Source: Acidobacteriota bacterium
Lineage (GTDB): Bacteria > Acidobacteriota > Terriglobia > Terriglobales > Acidobacteriaceae
Direction of reading: 5' to 3'
Assembly (NCBI GenBank): GCA_021778875.1
Contig: JAJYBT010000302.1
Coordinates: 1-5,010, forward strand
DNA length: 5,010 bases
Below are positions 1-5,010 of the stretch, piece by piece. Both the position numbers and the translations under genes were made by a program. The notes below the pieces were generated by a model. It saw nothing but the letters and a program-made list of their open reading frames with translations, searched no databases and had not been told where the DNA came from. Position 1 is the stretch's first letter. The number at the start of each line of letters is the position of its first letter.

Positions 1-102
1 ACTCAGGGTTTGGCGTGCTCGGCTTGGACAACGGGCTCTTCCTCTGCGGCAAACTGAAGACAGTATGGCACAGGCGCAATGCGAGCGCGGGCAGGCCGGC
101 CG

Positions 103-687
103 CTACGCCAGATGCTCCAGATCCGCAGGCAGATCGATATCGACTTCTCCGCCGGCGAAGGGGCACTCCACCACGGGGCAGGACGGCGCAAGCAGCAGAG
201 CACGGGCACCCTTGTCGCCATGCAGCGACCGCAGAGCGGGAAATATGGCACGGGGAAAGATGGCCGGAACTCCGCGTGAACCCAAGTAGGTGGACGCGGC
301 GATGGCTGGCTCCGGCTGGGCGCGGAATGCGTTCAGCAGATCACGAAGGTGCTCGGCTGTGAGTCGCGGCTGATCGCAACTGAGGATGAGTACGCCCTCG
401 GAATCCGGCGCACGGAACTCCACCTCATTCAGGCCGGAGAGGATGGACGTGGCCATGCCCTGCTGCCACTGATCATTGAGCACGGGAATGGCCTGCTGGA
501 AGGCAACGGCGGCACAGATGGCTGCGTAATGCGCGCCGATGACTGCGACTACGGGCGAGGCGCCGGCCTCGGCTGCCAGGCGGATGTTGCGCTCCAGCAG
601 GGTTTCTCCGGCGAACGAGAGCAGTTGCTTAGGTCTTCCAAGGCGGTGGCTGGCTCCGGCGGCGAGGACAATGGCGGCAACAGACAT
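103..687 (-). CDS. MocA/MobA-like molybdenum cofactor nucleotidyltransferase
   Basis: A 194-residue cytoplasmic nucleotidyltransferase of the MobA-like NTP-transferase fold, probably transferring CMP (or GMP) to molybdopterin to make a dinucleotide cofactor. The nucleotide-binding signature LAAGASHRLGRPKQLL lies at residues 8-23. NDQWQQGMATSILSGL (71-86), the metal-binding aspartate D105 in LSCDQP, the GD-G loop HGDKGARALL (156-165) and the terminal DIDLPADLEHL follow in family order, and length is normal. The frame stays open to an ATG at 729, but the family starts directly before the AAIVLAAG strand, so I chose 687; 693 is also possible. No Shine-Dalgarno precedes either. It lies 73 bp behind the DUF3891 gene on the same strand. 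MocA proteins commonly accompany XdhC and Mo hydroxylases, and an xdhC-like gene lies at the right end. CTP versus GTP preference cannot be read with certainty; MocA is favoured by the overall motif pattern. Confidence 0.88.
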   Translation of the reverse strand: MSVAAIVLAAGASHRLGRPKQLLSFAGETLLERNIRLAAEAGASPVVAVIGAHYAAICAAVAFQQAIPVLNDQWQQGMATSILSGLNEVEFRAPDSEGVLILSCDQPRLTAEHLRDLLNAFRAQPEPAIAASTYLGSRGVPAIFPRAIFPALRSLHGDKGARALLLAPSCPVVECPFAGGEVDIDLPADLEHLA

Positions 688-760
688 GCGCATCAGTGTA
701 CCGTGCCGCTTGCCGCCGTGCGCAAGCATAACGTGACGCGCGGGCCCGTCGCGGGGCAGG

Positions 761-1582
761 CTACTGCGTCAGCGTGACGCTAAGTTGCTGTACCGGCGCG
801 GCCTGGAAGGCCTGCTGCAATTCCGCCGCAGAGATGAAGAGCTTGCCTTTGAGGTGGCGCGCGGGGAAGGTCACCTTCAGCGACTCCTCTGCGAACGGCC
901 ACGGATGGACGCGGAACTCGCGTGGGTGAACGGGCAGCACGCGAACCACGGCGGTCTCTCCGTTGTTCAGCGGAAGCGGATGCACAAGATTGGTGGGCGA
1001 TGCAAACGACACGCAGGCAAGAAGCGAAAGAAGATCGCAGGCCTGCAGCAGCCGCATGTGCTCCTGAATCCTCCGCTCCTCCTTGTGCTCGGGAGCAATG
1101 GCATCGCTGGCCTGCACTTGGGCGCGCAGCTCATCCTGATACCGATTGTGCTGATCGAGGAAATCATCGAGCACGGCGCGGGAATCCGCCGGCACCTCGG
1201 ATCGCTCGGTGCACTCCGTTAGAAGAGCGTGGGTGTGCATGGCGACGAGCAGGGCGGCATAGGGGTCGTCGGCGCTGAGGGTGCGCGCGGCCTGATCGCG
1301 TACGGCGATGAAATCGCGGACATCCATCTCCTCAAATGCCCGGCGATCCCCAACCAGATCAATGGTGAAAGCCGCGGGCTTGCCATCGCGCGTGACCGCG
1401 GGATTGGCGTCGCGCTCCGTCCAGCCATCCTCATAGCTGCGGATGCTGCGCAGGACGCGGTCGCGCGGTTCGGGCCGGCGGAACTTGTCATTGCCCCACG
1501 CCTCGGCAAACTCCGCTGCCAGACGCGCGTGGTCAGTATGCGTGGTCAGCCACCACCCGGTTTCCGATTCCAGACGCAACAT
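761..1582 (-). CDS. DUF3891 family protein
   Basis: A 273-residue soluble protein that I place in the DUF3891 family, whose function is unknown. Family-like features are an N-terminal stretch with H15 and H18 (TTHTDHARLA), an EDGWTERDANP motif (51-61) resembling the family's D-GW motif, a helix with H116 and H118 (LLVAMHTHALL), and a C-terminal helix LLQACDLLSLLAC (178-190) with D183. There is no signal peptide or membrane segment. The frame is open to 1771, but a strong Shine-Dalgarno (GGGAGGAT, eight bases upstream) fixes the ATG at 1582, and the extra 63 upstream residues look non-coding. It is the upstream partner of the mocA-like gene. The conserved His, Asp and Trp positions suggest a metal-dependent or HD-like helical enzyme, but that is inference. 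From memory, relatives have His where this protein has Y50 in front of ED-GW. Confidence 0.8.
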   Translation of the reverse strand: MLRLESETGWWLTTHTDHARLAAEFAEAWGNDKFRRPEPRDRVLRSIRSYEDGWTERDANPAVTRDGKPAAFTIDLVGDRRAFEEMDVRDFIAVRDQAARTLSADDPYAALLVAMHTHALLTECTERSEVPADSRAVLDDFLDQHNRYQDELRAQVQASDAIAPEHKEERRIQEHMRLLQACDLLSLLACVSFASPTNLVHPLPLNNGETAVVRVLPVHPREFRVHPWPFAEESLKVTFPARHLKGKLFISAAELQQAFQAAPVQQLSVTLTQ

Positions 1583-1590
1583 CGGATGTA

Positions 1591-1598
1591 ATCCTCCC
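1591..1598 (-). promoter_or_regulatory. Shine-Dalgarno of the DUF3891 gene
   Basis: On the minus strand GGGAGGAT sits eight bases before the ATG at 1582. It decides the start against the longer open frame reaching 1771, which has no ribosome binding site. Confidence 0.85.
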
Positions 1599-1952
1599 AG
1601 CTTTGGCGAACGGAGTGTTGCAAGCCGCAGCTCGCCGCGCTTTGCCGATTGAAATGCCTTGTAAGACCGATGAAGTACAACCGAGCACGCGCATGCAGCG
1701 GATTGAGCTGGAGTAGAGACCAAGCCTGCAGCCCGCGTCGATGATCGCACACTTAGATTCGCTTCAAGCAAGAAAGATAGTACAGATTTGCCGCTGAGTT
1801 AATGACACCAACGATGCAGACGAACCCAGGCAACGCGAGCAGAGATGCAGGAATCCGCAGGATGCAGGCGCTTTGCGTGCAGAAGGATGTATCGCGGCCA
1901 GCCATTCCGTTATTGCTCTGCAAATAAAGAATATGAATCAGCCCCGCACGTA

Positions 1953-1989
1953 CGAAGACGGCGAAGGAGCAGTTCCCTCGCCGTCTTCG
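1953..1989 (-). terminator. Strong hairpin, probable terminator of the NIPSNAP gene
   Basis: Two 15-base arms (1953-1967 and 1975-1989) pair with twelve continuous base pairs (CGAAGACGGCGA with its complement), one A-C mismatch, two more G-C pairs and a seven-base loop. It lies 64 bp past the stop codon of the minus-strand NIPSNAP gene, where a terminator is expected. No U-tract directly follows on either strand; only a loosely T-rich run appears at 1921-1940 on the minus strand. It may therefore be a non-canonical terminator, a 3'-end stabiliser or a small repeat element. Confidence 0.5.
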
Positions 1990-2053
1990 ACAGCATATAG
2001 TGGCGCGGTTGAGTTGACCTGTTTCCGTACAATGCGCTGCGCTGGCGGATTGC

Positions 2054-2848
2054 TCAGAGCTGCGAAGCCGCGAGCGGAGCGAGAATCAGGTTGGTGATGT
2101 TGCTGACGATGGGCTCGAAAGCATAGCGCGGATCGGACGATAGCTTCTTCCACGCGGGTGCATTGCGGAACTTGTCCCAGCCAGCGTCGAGGGCTGCCAG
2201 ATCTTCAAAGCTGAGCATGTAGGTAAGGTTGGGCATGCGCTGGCCAACGAGCGTATCGCCAAAGAAGACGAGATGGCAGCCGGCGTCGAGGAAGATTTGA
2301 AACTCGCCGGAGTGGAACATCTCCACCTTGCGCACGTGGTCCTTGTAGCTGGGGCTCTCGTAGGTTCGCATCTGGAAGAGACGCTTGCCTTTGGTGGCGG
2401 AAGAGGCAGGCGGCGTGAGCCTGGGCCAGCCCTCGAAGGCGGCGAGCAGCGAGTACTCCACGCGCTGAAAGGCGGGCGCTGAGGCAGGCGCGCTGAAGAA
2501 TGGGTCGGCAGCCTTCAGAAACTCATCATTCTTGTTGAGGGTCAAATCCAGGCCGGCCAGCGCCTCAAGGGATGGGCTGGGGATGAGGACTTCAAAGGTG
2601 GGCGTCTCGGGTCCGAAGTCGAGCCGGAAGGCACCGATGGGGCCCATGCCCATGCGGCTGAGCGCGGGAATGAGCGCCTCACTCAGATAGGTTTCTGTGA
2701 GCCGTGCCTGCGGGCCGGAGACAAGCGAATAACGGCGAATCTGGTAGAACTCTCGTTTGGCGGGCGCAGGTGCTTGTGCTCCCGCGTCGTGCGTAACGGC
2801 AAGCGCGGAAGCCGCCAGAGACGCGGCAAGAAATTGGCGACGATGCAT
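2054..2848 (-). CDS. Tat-exported NIPSNAP family protein
   Basis: A 264-residue protein with a twin-arginine signal peptide and two NIPSNAP-like (dimeric alpha-beta barrel) domains. The signal has R3-R4 in HRRQFLAAS, a hydrophobic stretch LAASLAASALAV and likely cleavage after AGA (24) or AQA (26), so the mature protein should be periplasmic or released after folding in the cytoplasm. Domain one covers about residues 33-138 (starts FYQIRRY); domain two about 156-258 (starts LFQMRTYES, later MPNLTYMLSFEDLAALD and W224-DKFRNAPAW). Both begin with the same strand motif F-Q-R-Y, supporting an internal duplication. The ATG at 2848 has a strong Shine-Dalgarno and puts the arginines immediately at the N-terminus. 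Biochemical function of bacterial NIPSNAP proteins is not settled. It is divergent from merR and apparently a single-gene transcript ending near the hairpin at 1953-1989. Confidence 0.87.
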   Translation of the reverse strand: MHRRQFLAASLAASALAVTHDAGAQAPAPAKREFYQIRRYSLVSGPQARLTETYLSEALIPALSRMGMGPIGAFRLDFGPETPTFEVLIPSPSLEALAGLDLTLNKNDEFLKAADPFFSAPASAPAFQRVEYSLLAAFEGWPRLTPPASSATKGKRLFQMRTYESPSYKDHVRKVEMFHSGEFQIFLDAGCHLVFFGDTLVGQRMPNLTYMLSFEDLAALDAGWDKFRNAPAWKKLSSDPRYAFEPIVSNITNLILAPLAASQL

Positions 2849-2852
2849 GAAT

Positions 2853-2860
2853 CTCCCTCC
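2853..2860 (-). promoter_or_regulatory. Shine-Dalgarno of the NIPSNAP gene
   Basis: On the minus strand GGAGGGAG precedes the ATG at 2848, with the GGAGG core seven bases upstream. It supports this start and the very short N-region of the Tat signal. Confidence 0.85.
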
Positions 2861-2871
2861 AGGAAAAGCTC

Positions 2872-2877
2872 ATTCTA
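2872..2877 (-). promoter_or_regulatory. Candidate -10 box of the NIPSNAP gene
   Basis: TAGAAT on the minus strand matches five of six bases of the sigma-70 -10 consensus and would start a transcript about 16 bases before the ATG, just ahead of the Shine-Dalgarno. No good -35 box lies 16-18 bases further upstream (the region reads AACCGC-like), so the call is tentative. Confidence 0.35.
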
Positions 2878-2920
2878 GTGCACGCGCGGCATGAGCGGTT
2901 GGCGGCCGCGGCAGGTCTGC

Positions 2921-2951
2921 TTGACTTAGAGCATACTCAAAGTTGTAGGGT
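2921..2951 (+). promoter_or_regulatory. MerR-type promoter/operator of the merR-AKR operon
   Basis: The -35 box TTGACT (2921-2926) and the -10 box TAGGGT (2946-2951) are separated by 19 bp, the overlong spacing typical of promoters that MerR proteins activate by DNA distortion. The spacer carries an imperfect dyad at 2925-2942: CTTAGAG and CTCAAAG are complementary at six of seven positions around a four-base centre. The predicted transcription start falls at about 2958, on or beside the GTG start of the regulator. This implies autoregulation and control of the downstream reductase. Confidence 0.8.
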
Positions 2952-2957
2952 TGAGAT

Positions 2958-3392
2958 GTGAAGGAAGCAGGTTACTCGATTCGGCACATGGCAGAGCGGT
3001 GCGGCATGACGGCGCACACGCTGCGCTACTACGAGCGCGTGGGGCTGATTCAGCCCGTGGGCCGCGCGCGCAACGGACACCGCCGCTACTCTGAGGCGGA
3101 TGAGGCGTGGCTGAACTTTCTGCACTGCATGCGGGCGACGAATATGCCCATCCGCGAGATGCAGCGCTATGCCCAGCTGCGCGAGCTGGGGGATGCCACA
3201 TCCCTGGAGCGACGCAAGATCCTGGAGGATCATCAGTCGGCCATTGCCGCACAGATTGCCGAATTGCAGAAGGCGCATGCTCTGCTGACCCACAAGATTG
3301 CCAACTACAAGAAGATTGAGCAGAAGATACGCATCCAGAATCCGGTGCTGACCGAGCCGGAGATTGATTGCACGCTGGCGCCCGCCAGTTAG
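2958..3392 (+). CDS. MerR family regulator, AdhR/NmlR-like
   Basis: A 144-residue DNA-binding regulator, predicted to act as a dimer on the operator directly upstream. The winged helix-turn-helix begins at YSIRHMAERCGMTAHTLRYY (6-25), the wing follows around RNGHRRYSEAD (38-48), and a long dimerisation helix spans about 82-123. GTG is the first possible start because TGA lies in frame just before it; starting at M11 would delete the first helix. The three cysteines are C15, C57 and C138; there is no SoxR-type iron-sulfur cluster motif or MerR-type metal site. C57 in FLHCMRATNMPIREMQRY occupies the position where, as I recall the family, AdhR/NmlR sensors carry a reactive cysteine. The effector is thus plausibly an aldehyde or other electrophile. 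The gene probably shares a transcript with the reductase 30 bp downstream. Confidence 0.92.
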   Translation: MKEAGYSIRHMAERCGMTAHTLRYYERVGLIQPVGRARNGHRRYSEADEAWLNFLHCMRATNMPIREMQRYAQLRELGDATSLERRKILEDHQSAIAAQIAELQKAHALLTHKIANYKKIEQKIRIQNPVLTEPEIDCTLAPAS

Positions 3393-3406
3393 GTGCAGGT
3401 AACACC

Positions 3407-3414
3407 GGGGAGGA
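3407..3414 (+). promoter_or_regulatory. Shine-Dalgarno of the aldo/keto reductase gene
   Basis: GGGGAGGA lies eight bases before the ATG at 3423. It sets this start against an in-frame GTG at 3393, which immediately follows the merR stop and has no ribosome binding site. Confidence 0.88.
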
Positions 3415-3422
3415 TTTCCGCA

Positions 3423-4412
3423 ATGAAGACCCGCAGGCTGGGCGCGGACGGACCAGAGGTTTCGGCCATTGGGCTGGGCTGCATGGGCATGAGCGATTTC
3501 TACGGGAGCCGCGATGATCGCGAGTCGCTGGCCACGATTGATCGCGCGCTGGAACTGGGCATCCATTTCCTTGACACGTCCGATATGTACGGCCCGCATA
3601 CGAATGAGCGGCTGGTTGGCCAGGCGCTGAAGGGCCGACGGCATGCCTTCTTTGTCGCCACCAAGTTCGGCATTGTGCGCGCCCCCGAGAACCCGGCGAG
3701 ACGCGGCGTGGACGGTAGCCCGGCTTATGTGCGGAGCAGCGTGGAGGGCAGTCTGCGCCGGCTGGGAATTGAGACGATCGATCTCTACTACCAGCATCGC
3801 GTGGATCCAAAGACGCCGATTGAGGAGACGGTGGGCGCGATGTCGCGGCTGGTGGAGGAAGGCAAGGTGCGGTACCTGGGACTGTCGGAGGCCGGTCCGG
3901 CCACGCTGGAGCGCGCGCATCGCGTGCACCCCATCGCCGCCCTGCAGACGGAGTATTCGCTGTGGACACGGGACCCGGAGCCGGAGGTGTTGCCGACCTG
4001 CCGCCGGCTGGGCATTGCGTTTGTGGCGTACAGCCCGCTGGGCCGGGGGTTTCTGACAGGAGCCATCCAGAGCCCAGAGGACTTTGAAGCCGACGATTAT
4101 CGTCGCCACAGTCCGCGCTTTCAGGGAGAAAACTTCACGCGCAATCTGGAGTTGGTGGAAAAGGTGAAGAAGCTGGCCGCCGAGACGGGGATAACGCCGA
4201 GTCAGCTGGCGCTGGCGTGGGTGCTGGCGCAGGGCGAGGACATCGTGCCGATCCCCGGCACAAAGCGCCGAAAATATCTGGAGGAAAACGCGGCTGCGGT
4301 GGATGTGACGCTGGACCCGGCTGTCGTGGAGCAGTTGCAGGCCGTGTTTCCGCCGGATGCGGCAGCGGGCGAGCGCTATCCCCAGGCGATGAAGGCTCTG
4401 CTGAACAACTAG
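3423..4412 (+). CDS. Aldo/keto reductase, AKR13-like
   Basis: A 329-residue NADPH-dependent oxidoreductase with a TIM-barrel fold, cytoplasmic, expected to reduce aldehydes or ketones to alcohols. The full catalytic tetrad is present: D51 and Y56 in DTSDMYG, K81 in ATKFG and H125 in YYQHRVD. The entry strand [17 protein letters not shown] region (16-28), [10 protein letters not shown] and the cofactor-binding [14 protein letters not shown] segment near the C-terminus are typical; the basic residues in the latter favour NADP(H). Overall pattern resembles the AKR13 group (YakC and relatives), and length is full. The ATG at 3423 has a strong Shine-Dalgarno. It lies 30 bp behind the MerR regulator and is probably the main target of that operator, which suggests a role in reactive carbonyl detoxification. 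The physiological substrate cannot be told from sequence. Confidence 0.94.
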   Translation: MKTRRLGADGPEVSAIGLGCMGMSDFYGSRDDRESLATIDRALELGIHFLDTSDMYGPHTNERLVGQALKGRRHAFFVATKFGIVRAPENPARRGVDGSPAYVRSSVEGSLRRLGIETIDLYYQHRVDPKTPIEETVGAMSRLVEEGKVRYLGLSEAGPATLERAHRVHPIAALQTEYSLWTRDPEPEVLPTCRRLGIAFVAYSPLGRGFLTGAIQSPEDFEADDYRRHSPRFQGENFTRNLELVEKVKKLAAETGITPSQLALAWVLAQGEDIVPIPGTKRRKYLEENAAAVDVTLDPAVVEQLQAVFPPDAAAGERYPQAMKALLNN

Positions 4413-4468
4413 CCAACGGTGCGGCCTGCGCGGAAAAGGCGCCGGCATTGGAGCGACAATAGAAAGCG

Positions 4469-5010
4469 ATGACAGACCTGGAACCGATTCTGCCGTTGTG
4501 GCGCGAACTGGAGGCATCCGGGGCGGACTATGTGCTGGCGACGATTGTGGCCGTGGAAGGCTCCAGCTATCGCAAGCCCGGCGCGCACATGTTGCTGACG
4601 CAGGACGGACGGCGCGCAGGCACGGTGAGCGGCGGCTGTCTGGAGGCCGAGGTGGCCAGGAAGGCCTGGTGGCTGACCGCGTCGGGGCCGGTCATCGAGC
4701 GCTACTCCACGCTGGCGGACGACGGTGATCTGCCCTACGGCTCAGGCTGCGGCGGCGTGGTCTACATCCTGCTGGAACGGCGGACAACGGCGCGTCCCCT
4801 GCTGGAAGCGCTTGCGACGGCTTTTGAGAAGCGCCAGCCGCTGGCTATAGCCACGGTATTGGAGGGCCAGCAGATTGGGCATCGCGTGCTGATGGGCCGG
4901 GATGGGATGGCCGTCGGCAGCCAGCAGCAGGGCGACGACGCGCTTGCAGACCTGGCGCGATTGGCCATGGAGCGCCACGCTGGATTGGAAGACCGCGCAC
5001 AACTGAACGG
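4469..5010 (+). CDS. XdhC/CoxI family protein, N-terminal part (cut by window)
   Basis: The frame is open from the ATG at 4469 to the window edge, giving 180 residues plus two bases. XdhC proteins bind molybdenum cofactor, help its sulfuration and insert it into xanthine dehydrogenase-type hydroxylases. The N-terminal XdhC/CoxI domain is clear: LATIVAVEGSSYRKPGAHML (23-42), SGGCLEAEV (54-62) with C57, and YGSGCGGVVYILLER (90-104) with C94. The C-terminal Rossmann-like domain, if present, lies beyond the edge. A TAG just upstream (4460) makes this ATG the first possible start; the ribosome binding site is weak (AGAAAG, too close). It starts 56 bp after the reductase stop with no terminator between, so read-through from the merR promoter is possible, although the functional partner in this window is the mocA-like gene at the left. 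Confidence 0.9.
   Translation, partial: MTDLEPILPLWRELEASGADYVLATIVAVEGSSYRKPGAHMLLTQDGRRAGTVSGGCLEAEVARKAWWLTASGPVIERYSTLADDGDLPYGSGCGGVVYILLERRTTARPLLEALATAFEKRQPLAIATVLEGQQIGHRVLMGRDGMAVGSQQQGDDALADLARLAMERHAGLEDRAQLN

Larger units (their letters stand above)
1583..2053. other. Gene-free stretch between DUF3891 and NIPSNAP genes
   Basis: These 471 bases separate two minus-strand genes. They contain the DUF3891 Shine-Dalgarno (1591-1598) and a strong hairpin (1953-1989). Open frames here are short and lack ribosome binding sites or recognisable motifs, so I call none. I looked for a promoter for the DUF3891 gene on the minus strand and found no pair of -35 and -10 boxes at acceptable spacing; a lone TACTAT lies around 1780. 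The heptamer GATGCAG occurs three times (1813, 1844, 1861) without regular spacing. No tRNA cloverleaf is apparent. Confidence 0.6.

Noticed and set aside
1..102. Short minus-strand frame ending at 3 (tail FAAEEEPVVQAEHAKP) and a TGCCATACT extended -10-like box at 62-70
   Set aside because: The frame mostly overlaps the MocA-like gene out of phase and has no start with a ribosome binding site; the promoter-like box has no -35 and no start codon visible before the window edge.
688..729. A 14-residue N-terminal extension of the MocA-like protein
   Set aside because: Family members begin just before the AAIVLAAG strand, and no ribosome binding site precedes 729.
1193..1222. Short CGAG-rich repeat within the DUF3891 gene (TECTERSEVP), reminiscent of small palindromic elements inserted in genes
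   Set aside because: Only four base pairs of dyad and no second copy in the window; it sits in a probable variable loop and can be explained as ordinary coding sequence.
1583..1771. A 63-residue N-terminal extension of the DUF3891 protein
   Set aside because: The strong Shine-Dalgarno before 1582 and the family-like N-terminus at MLRLESETGWW argue for the shorter protein; the extension has no motif.
1813..1867. Three copies of GATGCAG
   Set aside because: Irregular spacing and short length; expected by chance in such sequence and not a repeat array.
2014..2033. TTGACC and TACAAT on the plus strand resembling a promoter
   Set aside because: The spacer is only eight bases, and no plus-strand gene follows for over 900 bp.
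2926..3969. A second long minus-strand frame (347 codons) over merR and the AKR
   Set aside because: Proline-, serine- and arginine-rich low-complexity translation typical of an antisense shadow; overlaps two well-supported genes.
2937..4517. A 526-codon open frame on the minus strand opposite merR, the AKR and the start of xdhC
   Set aside because: It covers genes with clear family motifs and catalytic residues; its own product is rich in R, H, Q and L, shows no motif and has no ribosome binding site. High-GC codon use keeps the antisense frame free of stops.

Overview
The window is bacterial chromosomal DNA with high GC (roughly 60% by eye), compact gene spacing and strong Shine-Dalgarno sequences in front of several genes. 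The mix of a Tat-exported NIPSNAP protein, a DUF3891 protein, an aldo/keto reductase of the AKR13 type and molybdenum-hydroxylase maturation factors would fit an Acidobacteriota (Terriglobia-like) genome. That placement is a guess from gene content, and no marker gene here proves it. I see no rRNA, tRNA, CRISPR array, insertion sequence or phage gene.

Left block (103-1582, minus strand): a DUF3891 protein is followed after 73 bp by a MocA/MobA-like nucleotidyltransferase, probably in one transcript running leftward. A stretch of 471 bp without a gene (1583-2053) lies upstream; its main feature is a strong 15-bp-arm hairpin at 1953-1989. Middle (2054-2848, minus): a secreted, Tat-signal NIPSNAP-family protein.

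Right block (2958 to window end, plus): a MerR-family regulator, an AKR13-like aldo/keto reductase 30 bp behind it, and the first 180 codons of an XdhC/CoxI-family protein that runs off the right edge. The 109-bp divergent region between the NIPSNAP gene and merR holds a textbook MerR-type promoter: -35 TTGACT, 19-bp spacer with an imperfect dyad, -10 TAGGGT. Its predicted start falls on or next to the GTG start codon, so the merR message is probably leaderless.

Two functional themes appear. One is a self-regulated MerR-AKR unit that looks like a carbonyl/aldehyde detoxification switch; the regulator has a cysteine (C57) where AdhR/NmlR-type aldehyde sensors carry theirs. The other is maturation of a molybdenum hydroxylase: a MocA-like enzyme at the left and XdhC at the right, transcribed away from each other and separated by about 3.8 kb of unrelated genes. 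All six genes belong to known families. I did not find a clearly undescribed system; the most informative observations are the MerR promoter architecture, the leaderless/SD split among starts and the hairpin in the gene-free stretch.
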